From Amycolatopsis vastitatis (GTDB lineage: Bacteria > Actinomycetota > Actinomycetes > Mycobacteriales > Pseudonocardiaceae), in NCBI RefSeq assembly GCF_002234595.1, contig NZ_NMUL01000002.1, positions 124,001 through 188,000 of the forward strand: a DNA stretch of 64,000 bases, in the 5' to 3' direction. The stretch's first letter is position 1; every line of letters starts with the position of its first letter. A program made the position numbers and the translations under genes. Shown one piece after another: positions 7,264 to 15,077 of this stretch. Below the pieces are notes generated by a model. It was given only the letters and a program-made list of their open reading frames with translations, had not been told where the DNA came from and did no database searches.

Positions 7264-8589
7264 TCAGCCCATGGGGAGGATGCCGGAACGCGTGCCGTTG
7301 ACGCCGTTGACCTCGGCACCGTTCAGCTGGGCCGGACCGCCCTGGTGCGGGACATCGGCCTCGCCGGCGTCGTTCTCGGAGCTGTAGTCCGGCATGTTCG
7401 GCCGGACGCCCGGGACGAACTTCGGCACCCGCAGCGTCACCTTCATGCCGGCGCCGGGCGCGGTCTCGACCATCACCGCGTAGTCGCTGCCGAAGACCTG
7501 CTGCATGCGCTGGCTGATGTTGCCGAGCCCGACGTGCGCGCCGGTGCTGTGCGCGTTCTTGACGTCCTTCAGCCGCCGCGGGTCCATGCCGATGCCGTCG
7601 TCCTCGACGCTGATCAGCGCCTCGGTGCCGTAGTCCTGCGCGATCACCGTGACGCAGCCGCCGCTGGGCTTGCTCGCGAGGCCGTGCTTGACCGCGTTCT
7701 CCACCAGCGGCTGGATGATCAGGAACGGCACGACGACGCTGAGCACCTCGGGCGCGATCTTCATCCGCACCTCGAGCCGACCGCCGAAGCGGGCGTTCTC
7801 GATCGTCAGGTAGCGGTCGATGTTGCGCAGCTCCTCGGCGAGCGAGGTGAACATGCCCGACGTCCGGAACGAGTACCGCGTGAAGTCCGCGAAGTCCTGA
7901 AGCAGCTCCCGGGCCTCTTCGGGATCCGTGCGGATCAGCGCGGAGATCGTGTTGAGCGCGTTGTAGACGAAGTGCGGCGAGATCTGCGCCCGCAGCGCCT
8001 TGATCTCGGCCTGCTGGAGCTGCTGCTTCGACTCGTCGAGCCGGGACAGCTCGAACTGCGTGCAGACGAACTGGGCGACGGCGTCGGCCATCTGCACCAG
8101 CCGCCCGCGGGTGCGGCCGACGACGATCAGCGCGGCCTCGGTCTCGCCCTCCACCAGCAGCGGCACGATGACCGCCGTCTTCATCCGGCAGGTGCCGCGG
8201 TGGTTGCACGGCATCCGGTCGTGCGCCACGACCTCACGCCGGTGCTTGCGGATCGCCGCGCCGATGGCGTCGACGAGGTCGACGTAATGCTCGTTCGCTT
8301 CGCCGTCCCAGGACAGCAGCGTGCCCTCGCTGTCGGTGATGCCCACGGCGACGCAGTCGAGCATCTGCAGCAGCTGCGTGGTGATCTTGTCGGCGGCCTC
8401 CTCGTCCAGGCCGGCGCGGAGGTTCGGCGCCGCTTTCGACATCCGGTGGACGGCCTGCAGCATGGCGTCCTCGACGACGCTCGCCGGCTTGCGCTGCTTC
8501 ACGAGCAGCACGATCACCACGATGGCGAGCAGAGCCGCGACACCCCAGGGGACGACCTGCGCGAGCGGAAACCCGGACACGGCGTCCAT
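7264..8589 (-). CDS. LytS-type sensor histidine kinase
   Basis: A 441-residue membrane-anchored kinase. One helix (about residues 11-30) anchors it. A GAF-like sensor region (64-180) contains the cysteine/histidine cluster C128-x-H130-x3-C134. A short coiled region (184-200) leads to the His_kinase box ISPHFVYNALN with phospho-acceptor H206, and then an ATPase domain with the N-box VENAVKHGLAS and the G-box DDGIGM. The tail after about residue 385 is low-complexity. It is the probable partner of the LytTR regulator at 3936-4769, although GH16 and S49 genes lie between them. An in-frame TTG at 8640 would add 17 residues; ATG 8589 is preferred because it places the helix at the N-terminus. Confidence 0.88.
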   Translation of the reverse strand: MDAVSGFPLAQVVPWGVAALLAIVVIVLLVKQRKPASVVEDAMLQAVHRMSKAAPNLRAGLDEEAADKITTQLLQMLDCVAVGITDSEGTLLSWDGEANEHYVDLVDAIGAAIRKHRREVVAHDRMPCNHRGTCRMKTAVIVPLLVEGETEAALIVVGRTRGRLVQMADAVAQFVCTQFELSRLDESKQQLQQAEIKALRAQISPHFVYNALNTISALIRTDPEEARELLQDFADFTRYSFRTSGMFTSLAEELRNIDRYLTIENARFGGRLEVRMKIAPEVLSVVVPFLIIQPLVENAVKHGLASKPSGGCVTVIAQDYGTEALISVEDDGIGMDPRRLKDVKNAHSTGAHVGLGNISQRMQQVFGSDYAVMVETAPGAGMKVTLRVPKFVPGVRPNMPDYSSENDAGEADVPHQGGPAQLNGAEVNGVNGTRSGILPMG

Positions 8590-8692
8590 GCTCTGCGCTC
8601 GACCAACCGGGTGCAAGGCCTGATCCCACTTTCTGTCCAACTGTGATGACCGAGGGTTGGGAGGACCCTACCCAGAGTCTGATTCACCCCTT

Positions 8693-8705
8693 GACAGTCA
8701 CTGTC
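8693..8705. promoter_or_regulatory. Palindrome upstream of the LytS-type kinase
   Basis: GACAGT-C-ACTGTC is a perfect 13-base palindrome about 104 bases upstream of the kinase start, inside the 249-base gap before the Fpg gene. It could be an operator. The overlapping TTGACA at 8691-8696 has no matching -10 hexamer on the plus strand. Confidence 0.3.
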
Positions 8706-8838
8706 CGCAACGCGCGGGAGGCGTGCCCTGTTCCACCCCTTCCGGGGAAAGCCGCAGGAAAACCGCGCTTTCGCCGGCGGCGAACACGACGTCGGCGTCG
8801 GACGGCACAGCACGTGCAGCCGATCGGGCGAATCTGCG

Positions 8839-9699
8839 CTACTTGAGCAGGCGCGACATCCGGCGGTCGGCGAGCGGCTTGCCGCCGGTCTGGCAGGTCG
8901 GGCAGTACTGGAACGACTTGTCGGCGAAGGAGATCTCGCGGATGGTGTCGCCGCAGACCGGGCACGGCAGCCCCGTCCGCGCGTGTACCCGCAGGCCCGA
9001 CCGCTTCTCGCCCTTCAGCCGGGCAGCCTTCTGTCCCACCGAGCGCTGGACCGCGTCCGTCTCGATCTCGACGATCGCCTCGGCGAGGGTCTCGAGCGCG
9101 CCGTCGTCGAGCTTGCCGATCGTCGCGTACGGAGACAGCTTCGCGCGGTGCATGATCTCGTCGGAGTAGGCGTTGCCGATCCCGGCGATGAGCGACTGGT
9201 CGGTGAGCGCCCACTTCAGCCGGGTGTTCCTCCCGGCGAACAACTCGCGCAGCCGGGCGGCGTCCAGCACGAGCGCGTCCGGGCCCAGCCGCGCCACGCT
9301 CGCGATCTCCTGCGGGTCCTCGACGATCCACACCGCGAGGCCCTTCTTCGTGCCCGCCTCGGTGAGGTCGAAGCCGGGCCCGGTGGCGGACTCGAGGTGC
9401 ACGCGCAGCGAGATCGGGCCCTTGCCCGGCTTCAACGGCGCCGCGGCGAGCCCGTCGGACCAGCGCAGCCAGCCCGCGCGGGCCAGGTGGACGACCAGGT
9501 GCAGGTCACCGGCGACGACGTCGAGGTGCTTGCCGTGCCGGGTCGCGCCGGTGATTTCCCGGCCGTGCAGATCCGTCCACGGCGGCATGGCCGTCTTCAG
9601 CACGCTCAGCGACGCGACGTCGATCCGGAAGATCGTCCGGCCGACGGCGTTCTCGCGCAGGTGGTGAGCCAGTGCTTCGACTTCGGGCAGCTCGGGCAT
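8839..9699 (-). CDS. Fpg/Nei family DNA glycosylase (formamidopyrimidine-DNA glycosylase type)
   Basis: A 286-residue base-excision repair enzyme that removes oxidised bases and nicks the abasic site. The N-terminal proline P2 and E3 in MPELPEVEAL are the catalytic pair, K57 lies in RHGKHLDVV, and the helix-two-turn-helix DQSLIAGIGNAYSDEI follows. The C-terminal zinc finger is intact with C246, C249, C266 and C269. It ends 140 bases beyond the plus-strand palindrome region and has no obvious repair neighbours. It follows a small membrane-protein gene by 12 bases, so the two are probably co-transcribed. Whether it prefers Fpg or Nei substrates cannot be told here. Confidence 0.93.
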   Translation of the reverse strand: MPELPEVEALAHHLRENAVGRTIFRIDVASLSVLKTAMPPWTDLHGREITGATRHGKHLDVVAGDLHLVVHLARAGWLRWSDGLAAAPLKPGKGPISLRVHLESATGPGFDLTEAGTKKGLAVWIVEDPQEIASVARLGPDALVLDAARLRELFAGRNTRLKWALTDQSLIAGIGNAYSDEIMHRAKLSPYATIGKLDDGALETLAEAIVEIETDAVQRSVGQKAARLKGEKRSGLRVHARTGLPCPVCGDTIREISFADKSFQYCPTCQTGGKPLADRRMSRLLK

Positions 9700-9711
9700 G
9701 GCTCCAGTCTC

Positions 9712-10152
9712 CTACTCGACCGGGTGCAGCGGCCCGTCGAAGTCCGGCAGCGAGTGCCGCTGGATGGTCTTGGAGATCTTCTTGACCTCGCCCTGCACGG
9801 TGAACATGCCGCGGATCGTGCCGACCCAGCGCTCGGACGGCCGGTCGCCGGTCACGTCGCCCTCGGTCTCCGCGACCACCGTCCACGGACGGCGCAGGAT
9901 CCACCGGAGCGGGAAGAACAGCACCACGAGCAGCAGTGCCAGCAGCACCCACGCCGGGATGTTGACCTGGTCCGGCGTCCACACGACGAGGATCACGGCC
10001 AGCAGCGTGGTCACCACGATCATCGCGATGCCGGGACCGTAGCTGCCCGCGACGTCGTGCTCGAAGTCGTCGGCCGTCGCCGGCGCCCGCCATTCCATCT
10101 GGGCACGGACCACCCAGTCGCGGCCGTCTTCGCCGCGCACCAGCCGGTTCAT
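9712..10152 (-). CDS. Conserved two-helix membrane protein of unknown function
   Basis: A 146-residue protein I do not recognise by name. An N-terminal hydrophilic stretch (VRAQMEWRAPATADDF) is followed by two helices at about residues 41-59 and 66-84. A cytoplasmic C-terminal half then contains GTIRGMFTVQGEVKKISKTI, which may be a small beta-rich domain. ATG at 10152 follows GGGAGG by 8 bases. It sits 12 bases upstream of the DNA glycosylase and is likely in one transcript with it. Nothing in the sequence suggests a repair function, so the link may be only organisational. Confidence 0.75.
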   Translation of the reverse strand: MNRLVRGEDGRDWVVRAQMEWRAPATADDFEHDVAGSYGPGIAMIVVTTLLAVILVVWTPDQVNIPAWVLLALLLVVLFFPLRWILRRPWTVVAETEGDVTGDRPSERWVGTIRGMFTVQGEVKKISKTIQRHSLPDFDGPLHPVE

Positions 10153-10256
10153 TCAGTAGCCTCCCGGGCCGCCCGCAGGGTGAGCACCTCAACGGTACCG
10201 TGCACGGGCTCACCCGCGCGAGGGAGGAATCGGGCATCCCCACCCGCCGAACCTGA

Positions 10257-11828
10257 TCATCGCTGATCAGGACTCGCCGCGGTGGTCGAGGCCGAATCGG
10301 CCGGTTCGCCCGAATCGGTGACCTCGGACGTGCCGGCCGGGCACGGTTTCCCCGAAGTCGGCGTCACCGTCGTCGACGGCTCGGTCGTGGCCGTGTCCTG
10401 GTCGTCCTTGGGCTTGGGGTCATCGGCAGCCGTCGATTCCCCGGCAGGCGTCGACGACGCGTCGGGACGGCCGGTCGGCGACAGCGCGGGCGCGCCGGCG
10501 TCCTCCGGCACGGTCTTCCCGGCGGCGGACTCGGTGGTCATCGTCATGTCGGGCCGAGACGTGTCCAGCCGCGGCGACGTCGCCGGGTTCACCGGCGCGA
10601 ACGACGAGGACGCGAGATCCTCGCGCGGGGTCACCGCCCCGGCACCGCCGCCCGTGTCCCCGGTGGGAACGTCCCCGGCCACGGACACGCCGGGCACCTC
10701 GTTCGCAGCGACCTGGCGGCCACCGGAGTGAGCACGGGCCGGAACGGCGATCCCGGTGCCGCGGCCGTTGAGCACCCCGATGCCGATCCGCGGGTCCTGC
10801 TGCGGCTGCGGTGGCGGCTGGTGGTGCGTCTCGGACGGCGGCACCACGACGAGCTCGGGCGCACCGCCGGTCAGCCCGACGTCCTGCACCGCCGTCGACC
10901 CGAACAGCACCGGCCCCGCCGCCACGCCGACCGCGCCCACGGCGGCGGTCGACGCCAGCGCGAGCCCGATCTTGACCTTCGAACCGACCAGGACACCCTT
11001 GATCGTCGCGCCCAGCCCGGCCAGCACCCCGCCGCCACCCACCGACGCGGCCGCCGGCACCAGCAGCACCAGCACCCCGGCGTGCGCGCGCAGCGACGAG
11101 CAGACGTCGCGCAGCTCGTCCTGGGTCGCACGGCACGACGGGCAGCCGTGCAGGTGCGCCTTGATCCGCTCGGCCTCGGCACCGGTGACGCTGCCCGCGG
11201 TGAACCCGCCCAGCTTCTCGACGACCGCACGGCACGAATCCGGCCCGCGATTCACCGAAAGGTGTGCCTGCAGGTACGCCGCGCGCAGCCCCTGACGGGC
11301 CCGCCGGGCCAGGGCCGCGGTGGCGTTGGCGCTCAACCCGAAATGGGGAGCGACCATCGCGGGCTGCTCGCCCTCGACCTCGGTCTGCCACAGCACCGTC
11401 CGCCAGCGCTCCGGCAGGCTGGTGAACGCGGTGGTGATCAGCGTGTGCTCCGCGGTCCGGGCGTGCGTGTCGGCACCCGCTCCGGCGCGGAAGGTGAGCT
11501 CGTCGTCGGAAACCGGCACGTCCCGGCGGGCACCGTGCCACTCCCACGAAACCCGGCGAGCGACGGTCAGCAGGTAGGCGCGGACGTAGTCCCTCGGGCC
11601 GGAGCCACGGCGAAGGGCCTGCAACACGCGGAAGAACGTCTCCGCGGTGATGTCTTCGGCCTCGGACCGGTCGGCCGCCAGGCTCTGCGCGAGCCGGCGG
11701 ACGGCGCCGGCGTGCAGCTCGAACAGCTCCCCGAACGCGGCGTCCTCGCCGTCACGGAGCCGTTGCAGCAGTGCCTGCTCGTCGGATTCCGAGGCCGCTG
11801 GTGGCGGCACCGTGCCCAGCTCGGTCAT
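10257..11828 (-). CDS. ECF sigma factor fused to an anti-sigma zinc finger, TM segments and an extracytoplasmic tail
   Basis: A 523-residue fusion. Residues 15-100 are sigma region 2 (AFGELFELHAGAVRRLAQSL, DRSEAEDITAETF) and 125-190 region 4 (LPERWRTVLWQTEVEG). A zinc-binding anti-sigma segment follows with C199 and H225-x3-C229-x2-C232. Hydrophobic segments lie at about 250-275 and 287-310. The last 200 residues are Pro/Thr/Ser/Asp-rich and probably outside the membrane. The layout matches ECF groups with fused anti-sigma domains such as ECF52, suggesting a membrane-tethered sigma factor that must be released or reshaped by a signal. ATG 11828 has GGAGGAGG 12 bases upstream; an upstream in-frame start at 11939 is less likely. 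Confidence 0.9.
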   Translation of the reverse strand: MTELGTVPPPAASESDEQALLQRLRDGEDAAFGELFELHAGAVRRLAQSLAADRSEAEDITAETFFRVLQALRRGSGPRDYVRAYLLTVARRVSWEWHGARRDVPVSDDELTFRAGAGADTHARTAEHTLITTAFTSLPERWRTVLWQTEVEGEQPAMVAPHFGLSANATAALARRARQGLRAAYLQAHLSVNRGPDSCRAVVEKLGGFTAGSVTGAEAERIKAHLHGCPSCRATQDELRDVCSSLRAHAGVLVLLVPAAASVGGGGVLAGLGATIKGVLVGSKVKIGLALASTAAVGAVGVAAGPVLFGSTAVQDVGLTGGAPELVVVPPSETHHQPPPQPQQDPRIGIGVLNGRGTGIAVPARAHSGGRQVAANEVPGVSVAGDVPTGDTGGGAGAVTPREDLASSSFAPVNPATSPRLDTSRPDMTMTTESAAGKTVPEDAGAPALSPTGRPDASSTPAGESTAADDPKPKDDQDTATTEPSTTVTPTSGKPCPAGTSEVTDSGEPADSASTTAASPDQR

Positions 11829-11986
11829 CCGGCCCGGCACCTCCTCCCCGAAGGTCTCCCCATTCGGTCGAATGGAGACACCATACGGAGGGAAACAGCC
11901 GTCGTCACCCCTTGTACGCCAGCTGTGACACCGAAGCACCGGTCAGGGGCACAGGGGACCCCCCGATCGGCGCGGGTTCCCGTGGG

Positions 11987-11992
11987 TATAAA
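11987..11992 (+). promoter_or_regulatory. Probable -10 element of the tRNA-Gly promoter
   Basis: TATAAA lies 24 bases before the mature tRNA 5' end in otherwise GC-rich DNA. No good -35 hexamer is visible. Confidence 0.45.
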
Positions 11993-12015
11993 GTGTTTCC
12001 CATCAGCAAGGCAGT

Positions 12016-12088
12016 GCGGATGTAGCGCAGCTGGTAGCGCATCACCTTGCCAAGGTGAGGGTCGCGGGTTCGAATCCCGTCATCCGCT
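12016..12088 (+). tRNA. tRNA-Gly (anticodon GCC)
   Basis: A 73-base cloverleaf. The acceptor arms GCGGATG (12016-12022) and CATCCGC (12081-12087) pair fully, with discriminator T at 12088. The anticodon arm is TCACC-TTGCCAA-GGTGA, giving GCC, which decodes GGC and GGT. The T arm is CGGG-TTCGAAT-CCCG. CCA is not encoded. A terminator follows directly. Confidence 0.96.
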
Positions 12089-12095
12089 CAGGACT

Positions 12096-12133
12096 AGGGA
12101 CCGTGTGTCTGGTTACACCAGACCACGGTCCCT
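12096..12133 (+). terminator. tRNA-Gly terminator
   Basis: AGGGACCGTG (12096-12105) pairs with CACGGTCCCT (12124-12133). Inside, GTCTGGT (12107-12113) pairs with ACCAGAC (12117-12123) around a 3-base loop, leaving one bulged T. The stem of about 17 pairs starts 8 bases after the tRNA. Confidence 0.85.
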
Positions 12134-12211
12134 TCGCCATTTCACCTGGGGGCCGAGCCCCCGGACCCCCACGGTGCGGCCGCTTCGGCTTCGTGCGCCC
12201 GTTGGGTTGGG

Positions 12212-12505
12212 TCAGGCTGCCGGGCTCTTGAAGGGGTCGTGCTCGGCGAGGAGCTTGTCGAGCCGGGCCTGGTCGACACGGGAGACGACCGAGGTCTCGT
12301 CCTGTCTGTCCCGGACGCACTTGGCGAGCGTGAACGTCGAGGTGACCAGGTAGAGCATGCCGAGGGCGAGGAAACCGCGGATCCAGCCGTCGACCGGCAG
12401 GTACGCGATTCCGCCCGTGACCGCTGCCAGTGCCAGGCCGAACGAGAGCGCCGCCTGGATGTAGAAGGCCGTCGTGGTGGGGGACGTGGTTCCCGTTTTG
12501 GTCAT
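12212..12505 (-). CDS. YiaA/YiaB-type two-helix inner membrane protein
   Basis: A 97-residue protein with a helix-loop-helix membrane core (about residues 14-35 and 42-62: AALSFGLALAAVTGGIAYL, WIRGFLALGMLYLVTSTFTL) followed by a charged tail KCVRDRQDET. This matches the YiaAB two-helix domain family, whose function is unknown. ATG at 12505. It stands alone between the tRNA and an Imm7-like gene on the same strand. Confidence 0.8.
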   Translation of the reverse strand: MTKTGTTSPTTTAFYIQAALSFGLALAAVTGGIAYLPVDGWIRGFLALGMLYLVTSTFTLAKCVRDRQDETSVVSRVDQARLDKLLAEHDPFKSPAA

Positions 12506-12574
12506 GTGACCACGGTCTCGTCCCGGCGGTTCGGGTGTCTTGAGCAGTACTACTCAGCCGCGGTTGCGATGTGG

Positions 12575-12976
12575 CTACAGCTCGTAGACGTCCAGGATCG
12601 TGGGGGCCACCGGGGTCAGGTGGGGGTCTTCGCGTTCCGTCACCTGGCCGCGGGCCATGCGGTACACCCGGAAGTTGTTGTCGTTCTCCGTGTCCTGGTC
12701 GTCCCACGTGTGGAGGAGGCCGTAGGAGCCCGGCGCCAATTCGCCCGCCCGGGTGAACAATTCGAGGAGTTCGGGGCCGAGACGGCCGCCGTGCTTGTCG
12801 AAGCCGCCGAAGTGGAGCATCGGCATGCCCGCGCTCCAGCGGAGGTCGACGAGGTCGAAGTCACCGGCGTCGCGGATCGCGCGGTGCACGCGGTCGACCA
12901 GACGCTCCAGCAGCGCGGCGTCGTCGTCGCCGCTCGCGGTCGCCTGGATGGTCACCCAGCCGTGATATTCGAACAC
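12575..12976 (-). CDS. Imm7 family immunity protein
   Basis: A 133-residue protein opening with FEYHGWVTIQATA and containing GLLHTWDDQDTE, VYRMARGQVTERED and the C-terminal PVAPTILDVYEL. These are the recognisable blocks of the Imm7 family, cytoplasmic proteins that neutralise polymorphic or contact-dependent toxins. The start is GTG 12976. No toxin gene lies beside it, so it is an orphan immunity gene, perhaps protecting against toxins of neighbours or related strains. The DUF2716 gene 33 bases upstream on the same strand may be part of the same cassette. The family call is from memory of motifs. Confidence 0.75.
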   Translation of the reverse strand: MFEYHGWVTIQATASGDDDAALLERLVDRVHRAIRDAGDFDLVDLRWSAGMPMLHFGGFDKHGGRLGPELLELFTRAGELAPGSYGLLHTWDDQDTENDNNFRVYRMARGQVTEREDPHLTPVAPTILDVYEL

Positions 12977-13009
12977 CCGCAGAACGGTAGCAAGAGATCA
13001 ACCAGCGGC

Positions 13010-13612
13010 TCAGCGGGCCAGCTCGGACGGCTCTGCGGGGGCCCGGGTGGCGGAGCCCCCGGCCCGGGGCGAAGCCCCGGTTGTCTCGGTCGGCTTGCCG
13101 TCGCGGCGCAGGACGTTGGTCAGCACCCCTTCGCCGAAGCGCTCGAACGCCGGCACCAGCTTCTCGCCGAACACGCACAGCGTCCGCTCCCATGGGTGCC
13201 CGAGCGTGCCGAACGAGAAGTCCTCGGCCAGGAACAGGTGGTAGTCCGCGCGCGGGAACACCGGCACCGGCCACCGGGCGCCCTCGGTCATCAGGTGCGG
13301 CCGGATCCGGAAGGACTGGTGCTGCCAGTGCAGGGCCCACATCCGGCCGTCCGGGCCGCAGGCCTCGCGGAACGCGGCCAGCGCGATGGCCGCGACCTGG
13401 TGCTCCTCCACCGCGTACGGGCCGAGCCGGAACTCCGCCGACCCGCGATCGGTGTCACCCGGCGAAAGGTCCCAGGTCCGCGACGGCGCCGGCTCGCGGA
13501 AACCCGGCCAGGCGTGGGCGTAGGTGCTCGGCCAGAACGCCAGCTTGTCGTACACCCAGTACCAGGCGGGCTCGTCGACGACGCGGGAGACGGCTTCCCA
13601 GGCAGCATTCAC
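13010..13612 (-). CDS. DUF2716 domain protein
   Basis: A 200-residue soluble protein resembling DUF2716. It is tryptophan-rich (WYWVYDKLAFWPS, HAWPGFREP, MWALHWQHQSFRI), followed by VFPRADYHLFLAEDFSFGTLGHPWERTLCVFG, read here as two blocks. The final 30 residues are low-complexity. The start is GTG 13612 with GAGG about 9 bases upstream; the frame runs further upstream but without a ribosome binding site. DUF2716 has no known activity. The position beside Imm7 suggests, without proving, an immunity-type role. The divergent hydrolase gene shares its promoter region. Confidence 0.72.
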   Translation of the reverse strand: MNAAWEAVSRVVDEPAWYWVYDKLAFWPSTYAHAWPGFREPAPSRTWDLSPGDTDRGSAEFRLGPYAVEEHQVAAIALAAFREACGPDGRMWALHWQHQSFRIRPHLMTEGARWPVPVFPRADYHLFLAEDFSFGTLGHPWERTLCVFGEKLVPAFERFGEGVLTNVLRRDGKPTETTGASPRAGGSATRAPAEPSELAR

Positions 13613-13645
13613 GGTTACGACCTCGAGGTTTGGCCAGGCACAGAA

Positions 13646-13668
13646 GAACACGCGAAAGCTTCGTGTTC
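13646..13668. promoter_or_regulatory. Inverted repeat between the DUF2716 and hydrolase genes
   Basis: GAACACG (13646-13652) and CGTGTTC (13662-13668) are perfect inverted repeats 9 bases apart, in the 135-base divergent promoter region. The spacer itself contains AAGCTT. A repressor operator is plausible. Confidence 0.4.
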
Positions 13669-13747
13669 GGTCTCCGGTTTGTCCAGTCCCGGTCCGCTGA
13701 CCGCGAACTGTGTCACTCATCCGGGTGGGTTCCGCCAAATTGTCACC

Positions 13748-14431
13748 ATGAGAGTCCTCTTCGTCCACGGCGCGTTCGTCCGCGACGGCGCGTGGTGGTG
13801 GCAGCCCACGGCCGACGTCCTCGCCCGCCACGGCCTGCGCAGTTTGGCGGCGGTGCTGCCGAGTTGCGAAGGTGAGCCGCGCGGTGACCTCTACGCCGAC
13901 GCGGCGGCCGTCCGCGCGCTGCTCGACGCCTCCCCCGAACCCGCGCTGCTCGTCGGGCACTCCTACGGCGGCATGGTGATCACCGAAGCCGGCCGCCATC
14001 CCGCGGTCCGGCGGCTCGTCTACGTGACGTCGTTCCTGCCGGACGTCGGCGAGGCGCTCGCGGACTTCGGGACCGGCGAACCATCGCCGTGGCACATCAG
14101 CCACGGCGATGGCACCGCCGGCGTCCGGAAGGAGTTCGTGCGGCCGCTGTTCGCCCAGGACTTCGACGACGCCACCTACGCCGCGGCCGCCGACCGGCTG
14201 ACCTCCCAGAACGAGGCCGTGTTCGGCCAGCCAACGACTCGGGCGGCGTGGCGGAGCGTCCCGTCGACCTATGTCGTCTGTGGCGAAGACCGCGCGACGC
14301 TGCCCGAGACCCAACGGGCCCAGGCGGCGCGCGCCACCGACGTCGTCGAACTGCCGGTGGCGCACCACCCCTTCGTCACGCGGCCGGACGTGATGGCCGA
14401 GGTGCTGCTCAGGCGGCGTCCCAGAGCGTGA
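13748..14431 (+). CDS. Alpha/beta hydrolase
   Basis: A 227-residue single-domain alpha/beta hydrolase. The oxyanion region LFVHGAFVRDGAWWW (4-18) and the nucleophile elbow GHSYGG (about residues 76-81) are clear, with catalytic Ser in HSYG. Downstream YVVCGEDRATLP probably supplies the acid, and HHPFVTRPDV the histidine. The HG-A-W-W pattern is that of esterases and salicylate-esterase-like hydrolases. The substrate is unknown. ATG 13748. Its last 23 bases overlap the convergent unknown gene at 14409-15014. Confidence 0.88.
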   Translation: MRVLFVHGAFVRDGAWWWQPTADVLARHGLRSLAAVLPSCEGEPRGDLYADAAAVRALLDASPEPALLVGHSYGGMVITEAGRHPAVRRLVYVTSFLPDVGEALADFGTGEPSPWHISHGDGTAGVRKEFVRPLFAQDFDDATYAAAADRLTSQNEAVFGQPTTRAAWRSVPSTYVVCGEDRATLPETQRAQAARATDVVELPVAHHPFVTRPDVMAEVLLRRRPRA

Positions 14432-15014
14432 GGAACGCCGAGGCCTCGCTGCGGGCCCAGGGCCGCAGCCGTTCGCGGTCGCGGGCGGACAGCTGGTACT
14501 CCTTCGCGCGGCGGACGTCGATCACCAGCGCCTGCCCGCCGGGCAGGACGTCGGGCATCGCCTGCTCCAGCACCCACAACGCGAGCTGCGCGGAGTCCTT
14601 CGCGAGCGGCTCCTCCTTGAAGTAGAGCCAGACCGCGTACCGGCGGCCGTCGCTCTTGCGCAGCCCCATCTGCGGGCTGACGCCGATCTCCAGCTCACCG
14701 ATCCGGCACCGGCCGCGGCCGACCTCGACCAGCCGCGGCGACTTCCGGCCGAGGTACCGCAGCCAGCCCTCGGCTATCGCCGCGTAGTGCGGTTTCGTCC
14801 GCTCGTCGGCGGCGTTGACGAGCGCGCGCAGTGCCACCTCGTCCTGGTTCGCCGCGCGCCCGGACCGCACCGCGTTGGCCGCCCGCCGGTAGTAGTTGAA
14901 CGCCGCCCGTGCCGGGTCTTCGTACTGACGGCGCTGCCGCCGGACGAACGACGACCGCGACGGACCGGAACTGGCGCTGTAGCCCACGAACGTGGACAGG
15001 GTGATGTAGGCCAT
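14409..15014 (-). CDS. Unknown conserved-looking protein, possibly DNA-damage inducible
   Basis: A 201-residue protein I do not recognise. It begins MAYITLSTFVGYSAS, followed by an Arg/Tyr-rich helical stretch (VRRQRRQYEDPARAAFNYY), a central region with YAAIAEGWLRYLGRK and RCRIGELEIGVSPQMGL, and a C-terminal part with VLPGGQALVIDVRRAKEY. No membrane segment, signal peptide or catalytic motif is evident. ATG 15014 follows GGAGGAAGG by about 6-13 bases. The interest is its promoter: a LexA-like palindrome overlapped by a PafBC-like element lies 64-86 bases upstream. It overlaps the convergent hydrolase by 23 bases. Confidence 0.7.
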   Translation of the reverse strand: MAYITLSTFVGYSASSGPSRSSFVRRQRRQYEDPARAAFNYYRRAANAVRSGRAANQDEVALRALVNAADERTKPHYAAIAEGWLRYLGRKSPRLVEVGRGRCRIGELEIGVSPQMGLRKSDGRRYAVWLYFKEEPLAKDSAQLALWVLEQAMPDVLPGGQALVIDVRRAKEYQLSARDRERLRPWARSEASAFLTLWDAA

Positions 15015-15077
15015 GGCCCTGCCTTCCTCCATCACGCCACCCGCGCTCGCGGGCGGCATCTCCCCTGGACAACGCCA

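Noticed and set aside
8691..8696. TTGACA as a plus-strand promoter
   Set aside because: No -10 hexamer follows at 16-18 bases and no plus-strand gene starts downstream.
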